From: Panax quinquefolius
Taxonomy: Eukaryota; Streptophyta; Magnoliopsida; Apiales; Araliaceae
Assembly (NCBI GenBank): GCA_020205615.1
Contig: CM035152.1
Location: 116,720,043 to 116,784,042 of the forward strand
Reading direction: 5' to 3'
DNA: 64,000 nt
Numbering within the stretch: position 1 is the stretch's first letter; each line of letters opens with the position of its first letter. The notes under the pieces are model-generated. The model saw only the letters and a program-made list of their open reading frames with translations. It did not search any database and was not told the origin of the DNA. Of the stretch, positions 46,972 through 57,995 are shown piece by piece. Both the position numbers and the translations under genes were made by a program.

Positions 46972-47487
46972 GAGGTTTGAAACCCGAGATACGTCAATAT
47001 CTTATCTCTCGTAAACTGTGTTTGTATTCAGATGTTGTTAATAGGGCTCAGTTATTGGAGCACGATAATGAGTCAACCCAACCAAAAGAGAGTAAGAAAT
47101 ACAAAATGATAATACCCGGTGATAATACCATCGTGAAGTGGTGATAATAAGCGTGGAGGGAATCAACGTGCCAAAAATGGTAACCACTTCGGTGGTAATC
47201 ATGGCCAAAACAATAAGAATGGACATTTCAAGAAGAGGAGATTCAACAATGATGGAAAGACGTCAACACCAGCACCCGTGGTTAAGGAAGGAGAACGACC
47301 ACCTATCATATACTTCAAATGCGGAGGGGAAGGACACATCAGTCCAAACTGCGCGATGCCGTCCAAAGCATGTTATAATTGTGGAAGAGAAGGTCACCTA
47401 GCCCGATTTTGTCGTTCACCGAAGACAAGTTCAGCTAGGATGGAGGCACCAAAGGACGTCCTAGAAAAGTCAAAGCCATTAGTGTAA
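46972..47487 (+). pseudogene. Element D gag C-terminal part with two zinc knuckles
   Basis: The N-terminal capsid portion is deleted. What remains starts at GLKPEIRQYL and runs through VVNRAQLLEHDNES, the end of the capsid domain. After a frame change and stops near 47143 there are two CCHC knuckles, CGGEGHISPNC near 47317-47351 and CYNCGREGHLARFC near 47370-47412. They package element RNA. Two knuckles in tandem are less usual than one in this lineage. Confidence 0.8.
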
Positions 47488-49532
47488 GGGAGAGCGTTTG
47501 TCGTGACCTCCCAGAAAGCAAGGAACCCGAACGAGGTCAACACGGGTAAGCTTATCATAAACTTTAGCGAAGTATATACCTTATTTGATACCGGTTTTAC
47601 CCATTCTTTTATTTCTCCTACTTGTGCTCAACGTTTAAATTTGACTCCGGAGAAATTAGACTTTAACTTATCTGTTGAAACTCCATTGGGAGAAACCTTC
47701 ATTACATCCACTGATTATAAGTCTTGTTTGGTTCAAATCGGTACCCTCACATTACCTGTCAATCTTATTTCATTGAAAATACTTGCATTTGATGTAATTC
47801 TAGGGATTGATTGGTTAAGTACTCATCATACAAAAATTGATTGTTTTCGTAAGGTTGTTAGCTTTCATATTCCTAACCAACCTATTATGCGAATTCAAAC
47901 AACCAAACCATTAAAATCAATCACTGTCATCTTAAGCCATAAAGCTATTTGTTTATTGAAAAATGGATGTCAAGCTTTCTTAGCTCATGTCACGGATCTA
48001 AACAAAAATACGTTAGTTTTGAATGATATTTCTATTTTTAATGAATTTCCTGACGTATTCCCTGAAGAACTTCTTGACCTACCCCCAGAGCGTGAAATTG
48101 AATTTTGTATCGACCTTGAACCTGGTACAAAACCTATTTCTAAAGCCCCATATCGAATGGCTCCTATTGAACTTCAGGAGTTAAAGACCCAACTGCAGAA
48201 ATTGTTAGACATTGGCTTTATTCGTCCTAGTACTTCTCCTTGGGGTGCTCCTGTTCTATTCGTGAAAAAGAAAGATGGGAGTATGTGACTTTGTATTGAT
48301 TATCGGGAGTTGAATCATGTCACCATCAAAAATAGGTACCCATTGCCACGTATTGATGACCTGTTTGACCAGTTGCAAGGAGCCAAATTCTTTTCAAAGA
48401 TTGATCTTCGTTCTGGATATCACCAATTGAAGATTAGAATTGATGACATTCTAAAGACGGCTTTTAGAACTCGTTACGGGCATTATGAATTCCTAGTCAT
48501 GTCTTTTGGATTGACTAATGCTCCTGCTGCCTTCATGAATATGATGAACTGAGTATTCAAGGAATATTTGGATCACTTTCTGGTCGTCTTTATTGATGAC
48601 ATCCTTATTTATTCCAAAAGTCGTGAAGATCATGAGCAACACTTGAGGCTGATACTCCAAAAACTTCGTGAATATAAGCTTTATGCCAAGTTAAAGAAAT
48701 ATGAGTTCTGGCTTGAGGAAGTAGCATTCCTTGGGCATGTGGTATCAAGTCATGTAATATCTGTTAACCCAACAAAGATTGAAGCTATTCAAAGCTGGGA
48801 GCAACCTAAATCAGTGACCGAAGTACGTAGCTTTCTCGGCTTAGCTGGTTATTATCGGAGATTCGTAGAAGGGTTTTCTCGAATCGCTAATCCATTAACT
48901 CAGCTGACTCGGAAAGATACAAAATTCGGTTGGAGTGAGGAATACGAGAAGAGTTTTCAAAAACTCAAGAGGAGACTCATTTAAAGACTGCTACGACAAT
49001 ACCATCTGGCTCAGAGGGATTTGTCATCTACAGTGATGCTTCGGGCAAAGGGTTAGGATGTGTTCTCATTCAACATGGGAAAGTCATAGCCTATGCCTCT
49101 CGACAACTCAAAGAATATGAGAGGAATTATCCTACTCATGATCTAGAGTTGGCAGCAGTCATTTTTGAACTGAAGATTTGGAGGCATTACTTGTATGGGG
49201 AGAAAGTGGAGATCTTTACAGATCATAAAAGCCTCAAATATTTCTTCACTCAAAAGGAACTCAACATGCGACAGCAATGTTGGCTTGAACTTTTGAAAGA
49301 TTATGATCATACCATCCAATACCATTTTGGAAAAGCGAATGTGGTAGCTGACACATTGGGTAGAAGATTATATGCGGGTACGAGTGCGATATTATCAACA
49401 CAAAGGCCCATTTTGTGTGACTTGCAAAGGATGAAGATAGAGTTAAAGACTCCAGGGACCCACATGATGATGGCAAATATACGAGTAGAACCTACTTTAA
49501 TCGATAAAGTTAAAAGTCGCTCAAGTTTATAG
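47488..49532 (+). pseudogene. Element D protease, reverse transcriptase and RNase H
   Basis: The protease has LFDTGFTHSFIS (about 47582-47617) and VILGIDWLSTHHTKIDC. The linker FNEFPDVFPEELLDLPP leads to RT with [37 protein letters not shown], the catalytic FIDD (48589-48600) and [21 protein letters not shown] frame change near 48984 precedes RNase H ([40 protein letters not shown]). Two in-frame TGA stops, at about 48286 and 48550, stand where Arg is usual and fit CGA to TGA. The last RNase H motif reads VVADTLGR where the family has VVADALSR. Confidence 0.9.
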
Positions 49533-50964
49533 ACACGGAGCTGATGCGTATAAGGAAGAAAGTACAAGAAGGTGCTATGCCGGAAGCAAGAATCGATGAA
49601 GAAGGAATACTTTGAGTCAACTCCAAACTTTGTGTTCCTAACGACCCTGAGTTAAAGTATAAAACCATGATGGAGGCGCACAACACACCGTTTGCAATCC
49701 ATCCTGGGAGTTCCAAAATGTATCATGATCTTCGACATACATTTTGGTGGGAAATATGAAGAGGAGATAATATTTGTTTATCTCAAGGTGTTTAACTTGT
49801 CAACGAGTCAAGGCGGAGCATCAAGTACCAAAAGGTACATTGCAACCACTTGAAATTCCAGAATGGAAGTGGGAGCACATTACCATGGATTTCGTTACTG
49901 GTCTTCCCAAGGTTTCTCAAGGCATAGATGCAATTTGGGTCATTGTTGATAGATTGACCAAGTCTGCTCATTTCTTACCAATACTAGAAACTTATACACT
50001 TGAACGTCTTGCTCGTATATACATAAACGAGATTATAAGACTGCATGGTATGCCGGTATCCATAGTTTTTGATCGAGACCCAAGATTCACTTCACGATTT
50101 TAGGTTAGTTTACAAAAAGCTATGGGCACAGATTTACGATTTAGTTCGGCATATCATCCTCAGACGGACGGGCAATCAGAGAGGACTATTCAAACTCTTG
50201 AAGATTTATTAAGACTTTGTGTCCTTGACTTCAAGGGAAGTTGGGACAAGTTCTTACTATTGGTGGAGTTTTCCTACAACAACAGTTATCAAGCATGTAT
50301 TGGCATGGCTCCATTCGAGGCGTTGTATGGAAGAAAGTGTCATTCTCCAGTATGCTGGGATGAGGTGGATGAAACAACATTGTTGGGACCGGAGTTGGTA
50401 CGTATGACTACGGAAAAGATTCAAACAATTCGACAAAGTATAAAAACCTCACAAGATCGACAAAAGAGTTATGCTGATATTCATCGAAAGGACGTAGAAT
50501 TTGATATTGGAGATTATATATTGTTACGTGTTGCTACATGGAAAGAAGTTATGAGATTTGGAAAGAGAGGAAAGCTCAATCCTCAATTCATTGGTCCATT
50601 TTTAATCCTCGATCGAGTAGGGACTGTAGCCTATAGACTCATTTTACCACCAAGTAAGTCTCGTGTTCATAACATTTTTCACGTATCCATGTTACGTAAA
50701 TATGTGAAAGACCCGAACCATATTATTGAGTTAGAACCGGACAAAATAGCGGAAGATTTAACGTATGAAGAGGTTCCTGTTCAAATCTTGGATAAGAAGG
50801 AACATATTCTACGCTCCAAGGTTATACCTCAAGTCAAAGTTTTATGGAGGAACCACGATGTTGAGGAAATGACCTAGGAGTTAGAATCTGAAATGAAATC
50901 AAGGTATCCTTACCTCTTCGATATACCAGGTATGTACCCTAATTTTGAGGGCAAAATTTCTTAA
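49533..50964 (+). pseudogene. Element D integrase with chromodomain-like tail
   Basis: The HHCC region is split: HNTPFAIHPGSSKMYHDL is near 49680-49735 in one frame and CLTCQRVKAEH near 49789 in another. The catalytic core keeps all three acids: MDFVTGLP, FDRDPRFTS and GQSERTIQ. The C-terminal module GKLNPQFIGPF and the chromodomain-like tail (ILRSKVIPQVKVLWRNH) run to the TAA at 50962-50964. A TAG near 50101 interrupts the core. Another near 50875, in ACC TAG GAG, stands where Trp is usual. The polypurine tract starts right at the stop. Confidence 0.9.
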
Positions 50965-50975
50965 GGAGGGGAGGT
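50963..50975 (+). promoter_or_regulatory. Element D polypurine tract
   Basis: AAGGAGGGGAGGT directly precedes the 3' LTR start and overlaps the integrase stop codon. Confidence 0.8.
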
Positions 50976-53633
50976 TGTAAGACCCTAGTTTTTATGAATA
51001 AAGATGATTTTTCTATAAATATCATTTTTAAATATTATGGAATGAATTTGATATAAAGTTATAGTTGTGGGTAATATTTATAAATTTTGCAAAGTACGCA
51101 AGTTGTTATATAATATTCGATTGGTCGGGGAATATTTGTTTTAACAGGGAATATTCGTACAATGGCACAATCATTGGTGGACCCCGCGACGGAATTATTG
51201 TGGGATTGAGAAAACGACAATTTTTTTTATTAAAAATTACAACGGAAGTTTTACCGTTAATACTGTTGAACTACTCGGTAGTAAAAGTACAGTAATACGC
51301 GTGGTTACATAGTAGCACACGATATTGATTATTGATGCTTACGTGAGAAGTCACTCAGTTTTGTTTAATTATTGCCACAGTAATTGTTGCATAGTATCTC
51401 ACGTTATTTAATTCAATTATTGTCAATATTTTATATATTATTAAATCAATAATTGAGATGAGAAGTTATTCATATTATTATTTTCAATATTGACGATGTC
51501 TAGAAGTTCTGTCAAGGAGAGGTTTGGTCACCTAATTGCGCGCCAATAGGTAGAAATCCTTATTGGAAAGCCCCCTCTTTCCTGGGAACAACCTGGTCGA
51601 TTAATATTGTGAATTATAATAATGATGATAAATATTGTTAAAAATATTGAGAGGATTTTTATGAAGTAGTTGTTGTAAATTTTGCTTATTATTTGGATTC
51701 CCATTTACCCATTTTTAAAATAATCGGTAGAAAGTTGTTTAGTATAAATATAATGGAACCCACATGTGATTATGAGATGTTGGTGGGAGGGGAACACGTG
51801 GAGCCCACGTGTGGAAGAAAAAAATGAAAGGGGTTGGATTTTGTTCATGGGTGGGAAGAGATTTCAAATAAACATGTGTTATATTTATATATGTATATAT
51901 AGATATATTATTGTAGTTTTATTTTGTTTGTATTAGATAATGGAATTGAAATTCAATCAACCGTATTGCATCCGTGAATTGTTTCTGTTGCATCCGTGAG
52001 TTTTGCAAATAGTATCCTTTCTATTCTTCTATAAATAGAAGCTCATTCCTTCATTATTTCTTACGAATTCACTGAAACTCTAGAGAGAGAAATTATAGAG
52101 AGAAAGAAGAAAAGTATTCTGCTACTTCACTACTCTTACATCCAGTACTCTTCTTCTTAAGGTAAGGGGTATTATTTCTTTTGTATTCATGAAGAGAACT
52201 TCTGTTATTCCATTATTTATCATTCTGTTAGAATAACCTGTATACGCGGGCTACCCTATACTTGGTGAAATTCTTCTGTTATTCCATTCTTTATTAGTCT
52301 GTTGGAACATCCTATCTGTGCTTTACGCACGACCTAGTTCCGTTATTTATTATTTTGTTGGAACATCACTCTGCATGCTTTTCTTGTGGGACTTCCGGTT
52401 TCGCTCTTTATTATTACGTTGGAATATCCTCGTTTGTGCGCTTTTCTGCCGGACACTGTTCCGTCTTTATTATTACATTGGAATATCCTATACATGCGTT
52501 TCTGTGGGACCTAGTTCGTCTTTATTATTATTCATTGGAATAACTGCGCATTTGGCTATCTATCGCATGCCTGGTGATTTCTTTTGTTATTCCATTCTTT
52601 ATTATACTCAGTTGATTAAAGTTTTGACTTCTATACTCTATGAAATTAGTAGAATATCCTTGATATTTGCGCTTCATCCAGTATCTTTTCATGGAAATAT
52701 TCTTCTGAGCATTCTTGAATTTTACTCTACAAAGAAGCATCATGTTGACAATTTGGACGTTATTGGTTCCTGGACAAATTAATTCTTGAACTTGTTTTAT
52801 TGAATTCTTATATCATTGTCATCATCCTCATGTTTATATTATGTTGAAAGTCATCGTGGCTTCTGTAGTGCATAGATGGACTTGGTATGATTATGACCGA
52901 GGATTATTCAGTATAATCATACCAGTAATGTTACAAATGATGTGGTAAAAGTCCTCATTGGTCCGTAGTGCATTGATGGACGATTGTTGGCATGATCATG
53001 ACCATTATTGAATACACGAATATCCTTGGCCCGTAGTGCATGGATAATTTGTGGTTGTGATACTAATGAATATCCTTGGTCGTAGTGCAAGGATGATGTG
53101 GATTATTTATTAAGCTGAGTCCCAGCGATAAAAGTGATGAAAAACCTTTTATATCATAAAAGATAGTAGATTTTATTCTCTACTTGACTCTTTTAATGGA
53201 TTGCTTGTTCTGCTGCAGTTAAACTTGATGTCTATTGTATTTTATCAGTTTAACATTGTTGAAGACTAATGATAATTCATTCTGCATTATCTTAGTCATA
53301 ATATTTCTTACTAGGCTAGTTGAGCTCACCCTTTCTTTCACTGTTCTCTTCAGGAAATGATAACGTAGCCGGGACTAGTCGGGGAACGGAGTGACAGTCC
53401 AGATGATAGTATTAGTAGTCCTCACTATTTTGTTAAATAGTGTGACAATAAATGCAATGAGGACTTATTCTGAGAGTGGATATTGTCTAGAAGACATTAT
53501 TTGTATTAAAACTCACAGTTTGTATTTTGTCTTATTTTACACGACAGTTGTATTATTAAGTTGTATTTGAATTTTGTACCATGTATTTGGCGACTTAAGA
53601 TGGGTGATGTATACCTATTTTGGGGGCGTCACA
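50976..53633 (+). repeat. Element D 3' LTR, complete, 2658 bp
   Basis: TGTAAGACCC to GGGGGCGTCACA, followed by the CTGAC duplication. It keeps the final 564 bp missing from the 5' LTR. It contains TATAAATAGAAGCTCATTC at about 52031, a good TATA-box candidate also present at 45944 in the 5' LTR. The 154-codon frame at 52318-52782 and others here are chance. Confidence 0.92.
52031..52040 (+). promoter_or_regulatory. Candidate TATA box of element D LTR
   Basis: CTATAAATAGAAGC, conserved in the 5' LTR copy near 45942. It is followed about 30 bp later by CATTATTTCTTAC, a plausible start region. Prediction only. Confidence 0.45.
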
Positions 53634-53638
53634 CTGAC

Positions 53639-54817
53639 ATTGTCCTTCATCGCCTTCCCATTAAGGTGGGATTTAAGCCAGTCAGGCAGAAGCTCAGGCA
53701 ATTGAAACCTGAGTGGAGTTTAAAGATGAAAGAAGAAATTGAAAAACAATTTCAAGCTGGCATTATCATGGTGTCCACATATCCGAAATGGATATCCAAC
53801 ATTGTTCCCGTGCCTAAACCAGGAGGAAAGGTGCGAGTTTGCATGGATTATTGGGATTTGAACAAAGCTTGCCTTAAAGATAGCTTTCCCGTGCCCTTTA
53901 TCCACATTCTTATTGACAATATTGCTCAATACGGCATGTACTCCTTTGCCATTTGCTTTGTGGGGTATCATCAGATTATGGTCGCTGAGGAGGATCGTGA
54001 GAAAACTACTTTTATCACGCCTTGGGGAACCTTCTGCTATAGACGGTTGTCTTTCGACCTCATCAATGCCGGGGCAACCTATCAGCGAGCCATGATGGCT
54101 GTTTTCCACGATTTAATGCATAAAAAGATAGAGATCTACGTGGATGACATCATTGTCAAGTCCCGAAGGGAAGAAGACCACTTCGACCATCTCAAAAAGC
54201 TCTTCAATAGGTTGCGTAAGTACAACTTGAAGTTGAATCCAGCTAAGTGCACCTTTGGCGTTAAATCAGGTAAGTTGCTAGGTTTCCTAGTCAGCCACAA
54301 AGGGATTGAGCTGGATCCCACCAAAATCCAGGCCATCAAGAAAATGCTCATTCCTCAGACATAGAAGGAAATACGGGGATTTTTGGGAAGAATCAACTTC
54401 ATTAGCAGGTTTATTTCTCAACTCATGGCAACCTGTGAGCCCATTTTCAAATTGTTAAGGAAGAACTCCTCCAGGAAATGGAACGATGAGTGTCAAAAAA
54501 CCTTCCGTACAATCAAAGAACAACTAGTTAACGCTCCTGTTTTGGTACCTCCCAGGGATGGTGTTCCCCTGTTCATGTACCTGTCCATTAATGACAATGC
54601 TTATAAAATTTGCATCTTTCAAGAGAAAGATGATAGAGGCCAAGAACGAGTTATCTATTACCTCAGCAAAAGATTCGGCATCAGTGAACACAAGTACACT
54701 CTGATTGAGAAGACTTGTTGTACTTTAGCATGGGCTTGCATGAGGTTACAACATTACCTCCATGGTTACACAACCCATCTCATATCCCGCGTGGATCCTC
54801 TTAAGTATATGTGTTGA
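53639..54817 (+). pseudogene. Element F reverse transcriptase and first RNase H
   Basis: The RT resumes after element D with HRLPIKVGFKPVRQKLRQL. It continues through VRVCMDYWDLNKAC and TFCYRRLSFDLINAGATYQR to the catalytic YVDD box (54137-54148) and ends with IRGFLGRINFISRFI. A TAG at 54362 breaks the frame just before IRGF. The Gypsy-type RNase H (54540-54817) is recognisable by VIYYLSKRFGISEHKYTLIE. Its first catalytic Asp region reads MYLSINDNAYK where the family has a D-N-A-[VI]-G-like motif, so activity is doubtful. Confidence 0.87.
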
Positions 54818-55564
54818 AGAAGACCATCTCAATGAATTGTCGGTCTTATCCGGATGGCGAGTTGATCCTACAACAATTTGACATTATCTACGTGACGCAA
54901 AAGTCTATCAAAGGTCAAGGAATTGCGGATTAACTGGCCGCCGCACCTATAGGGGATTACAAACCCTTAGAAACATATTTCCTCGATGAAGGAGTAATGA
55001 CAGTTTAGCAACACCATCAGTACGATGCATGCTACACATGGAAAATGTATTTCGATGGAGCTGTTAACATAAAAGGTTCTGGAGCTTGAGCAGTTCTAGT
55101 ATCCCAGAGGGGAGCGAGATCCCATCGCCAAGTTAAATTGCGGTTTATCAAGACCAACAAACACGGTGAAGTATGAAGGTTGTATCATGGGGCTAAAACT
55201 TACCCGTTCAATGGGCATCAAGTGGTTAACTGTCTTTGGGGATTCAGAGTTGGTAATTAAAAAATCCACAGGAATCTATCAAACAAAAAAATTACATTTG
55301 CTGCCTTACCATCGGCAAGTTCTACAGATGGCTTTGGAGTTCAAAGAAATCTCCTTTCCACACATTCCTCGTAATAAGAATGATTTTACGGATGCATTAG
55401 CAACGTTGGTCTCCTTGATTCACATACCTAACAAGGAAAATATGCCAAACATCACATTTTCCCTACAAAAGGCCTCAGCCTATGGAAACTATGTTGGAGA
55501 AGTATCGGATGAGCTACCTCCCATCTACAACCCTTGGTATCAGCACATCAAGGAGTATCTGTGA
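54818..55564 (+). pseudogene. Element F second RNase H (Tat-type)
   Basis: The motif MYFDGAVNIKGSGA at about 55048-55089 carries the first catalytic Asp. YEGCIMGLKLTRSMGIKWL with the Glu, VFGDSELVIKK with an Asp and PRNKNDFTDALATL with the last Asp follow. This is the extra plant-like RNase H acquired by the Tat lineage and placed between the Gypsy RNase H and integrase. A TGA after GSGA and a frame change near 55160 break it. The stretch 54818-55020 links the two domains and has several stops. Confidence 0.83.
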
Positions 55565-56782
55565 GATGGATCTACACCCGCTGAGGCGAGCCTGACTGAA
55601 AAGATGAGGATCCATAGACTTGCTATGAAATTCTACCTGAGCGGAGATGCACTCTACAAAAGAGATGCATGATTAGGTCTCCTCAGATGTCTGGACAAAG
55701 ACCAAGCTCAAAGGCTCATGGATGAGATCCATGATGGAGTATGTGGCCCACACATGAGCGAACCCCTACTTGTTAAGAAGATCCTCAGAATATGGCATTA
55801 TTGGCTTACGCTCAAAGCTGACAGTGATGATCACGTCAAGAGGTGCTATTAATGCCAGATTCATGGGAATGCCATCCACGCCCCTCCAAGGGAACTCCAC
55901 AATATGAGTTCGCCGTGGCCCTTCTTAATGTGGGGAATGGACGTGATCGAGTCCATCGAGCCCAAAGCTAGTAATGGACATCGGTTCATATTCACCATGA
56001 TCGACTACTTCACCAAATGGGTAGAAGCAGCCTCTTTCCCTAGGGTTACCAAAGAAGTCATCATTGCTTTCATCCGAATCAATATTGTCTATCGATATGG
56101 ACAACTAGAGGTCATTGTGTCAGACAATGCTAAGAACCTCAACAACAAAATGATGGAGGAGTTATGCAGTAAATTCCACATAAAACACCTTAACTCCATC
56201 ATCTACCGTCCAAAGATGAATGGTGCTATTGAAGCGGCTAATAAAAACATTAAGAAGATCATGCAGAAAATGTCAGCCAACCACAAAGGAGGGCCAGACT
56301 TCTTGCCTCTAACTTTATTAGCCTACAGAACTTCAGTGCGTACTTCCATTGGGGCAACACCCTACTCATTAGCCTATGGGATGGAAGTAGTGCTTCCCAT
56401 AGAGGTGGAAATGGAATCCCACATAGTGTTGATGGATGCTCAATTAGATGAAGACCAATGGGTACAAGACAGGTATCACCAATTATCTCTAATAGACTAA
56501 AGGCAAATCGCGGCTATCTTCCATGGTCAGTTATATAAGCAAAGGATCGCAAAATCCTACAACAGGAAAGTCCGGCTATGACATTTTAAACAACACGACT
56601 TGGTTTTGAAGAAGATCATTGACAACCAAGATCAATCTAAGGGAAAATTCGCTCTTAACGGGGAAGGCCTGTTTGTTGTCAATGAGGTATTGACAGGAGG
56701 CGCTCTAAGATTACAGGAAAAGGATGGCGATGAAATTCCACAGCTTATCAACTCGGACACCGTGAAACGATACTATGTCTGA
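55565..56782 (+). pseudogene. Element F integrase
   Basis: Zinc-binding residues lie at about 55730-55860 (MDEIHDGVCGPHMS, then RCY-stop-CQIHGN). The core has all three acids: WGMDVIESI, VIVSDNAKNL and NGAIEAANKNIKK. The text RTSIGATPYSLAYGMEVVLP precedes the C-terminal part. The frame continues to TGA at 56780-56782 (VKRYYV). Stops near 55562, 55670, 55850, 56498 and 56579 break it. No chromodomain, as usual for Tat. Confidence 0.87.
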
Positions 56783-57995
56783 AGTTATCATCAAGCAAAC
56801 ATCCTGGTTTTTTTTATCATCAAATCACTAGTCATTCCGATTTTCTAACCCTTTTTACATACTTTTCTGCCCCTCAGAGAAATATACACTTCAAACCAGC
56901 AGCCTGGTTTCACCCCATTTCAACCCTTTCACACAATTTCGGTTATCCCTCCAGGGATTGAACCCTTCACACCTGCAGTTTATCATGAAAACGGGATTAA
57001 ACTTTTCTACGCTTGCAGTTTGTCCTGAAGACGGGATCAAAATTTTTTCACACCTGTAGTTTGTCCCAATAATGGGAACAAACTTTCTTCTCCCCGCAGT
57101 ATAGCCTGCACATAGGATTCATACCTCTCTTCGGCTGCAATTCATCCTGAGGGGTGAACTACGTCGACCTGATCTCCCTGATACCCAGAAGTACGTAGGC
57201 AGCCATATTCTATATAGCCCGGTAGCAATAAAAAAAAATAACAAAAACATTTCTACCCTTTTTCTACAAAAACAAAAACAACAAAAACACTTCTACACCC
57301 TTCTTCATTAATAAAGCTTCTACACCTATCCGCCTTTTACATTCAGCGTTGAATCTCTTACACCAGGTTTGAACTATGCAGACCTGATCTCCTCTTCAAT
57401 AGGAGTACGTAGGTATCCATTTATGGTTCGGTCTAACCCCTTACCAGAACAAAAATACTTGTCACACGGTACTTGTCACACGGTACTGGGATCAAACTTC
57501 AATCCATCACATTTCATCGGCTTCAGACTAAAGGGATGGAACTACCTAACCTCTCCTCACAAATAGGAGATTCGGTGACCATCTAAGCTGCAGTTGTGCC
57601 TCAAAAGGTAACCCCAATCCATAAGAGATGGAATTAACTAGGCTTCTCACAAATAGGAGTACTGGCGACCATCTGTGGTGCGGTCAATCTCAGAGAGGAA
57701 AAGCCACACTCCTCTCCACATTTCCATATAGAAACCAGTCCCAAGACACCAAAGATGGTAGGGATACACACAGATCAATGATCAGTTCTGAGAAATCCTG
57801 CGACATCTCAATGTCTATACATCAAGGATGAGGTCAGAATGCATCAAGATCACAAGCCCTGAAGAAACAGGAAAATATCAAGCAAGTATCAAGGCACAAC
57901 TGAAAGGGAAGTGAATCAAAATATATTTCCCTGCCATATATAATATTATTTGGTATATACATATGTGATGTACATGAAAAAATGGCTAAGCTAGT
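56783..57995 (+). other. Element F post-pol spacer with 40-bp repeats
   Basis: At 56975-57160 five units of about 40 bp carry CTGCAGTTTGTCCTGAAGACGGGAT-like text. AGTACGTAGGCAGCC at 57191 and GAGTACGTAGGTATCC at 57401 repeat a phrase I associate with Tat post-pol regions. A GCGACCATCT phrase recurs at 57574 and 57665. No gene is seen on the plus strand. Confidence 0.65.
56975..57160 (+). repeat. Five 40-bp degenerate tandem repeats
   Basis: GCAG/GTAG anchors lie at 56975, 57015, 57056, 57096 and 57137, a 40-41 bp period. Each is followed by a (T)TCCTGA(A)NACGGGAT(C/T)AAA-like core. Confidence 0.7.

Larger units (their letters stand above)
44878..53633 (+). mobile_element. Element D: Tekay/Del-like retrotransposon nested in element F
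   Basis: Both LTRs start TGTAAGACCC. The 3' LTR ends GGGGGCGTCACA and both sides carry the target duplication CTGAC. Total 8756 bp in the same orientation as its host. The 5' LTR lost its 3' quarter together with the PBS and the front of gag. Protease, RT, RNase H and integrase are largely intact but have stops and one or two frame changes. It is younger than element F, whose RT it splits. Confidence 0.93.

Noticed and set aside
52318..52782. 154-codon plus-strand frame
   Set aside because: It lies wholly inside the element D 3' LTR, is not kept in the 5' LTR copy and has no known motif.
53561..53638. An RT frame that seems to start at 53561
   Set aside because: These bases are the end of element D's 3' LTR; the Tat RT sequence begins only after the CTGAC duplication at 53638.
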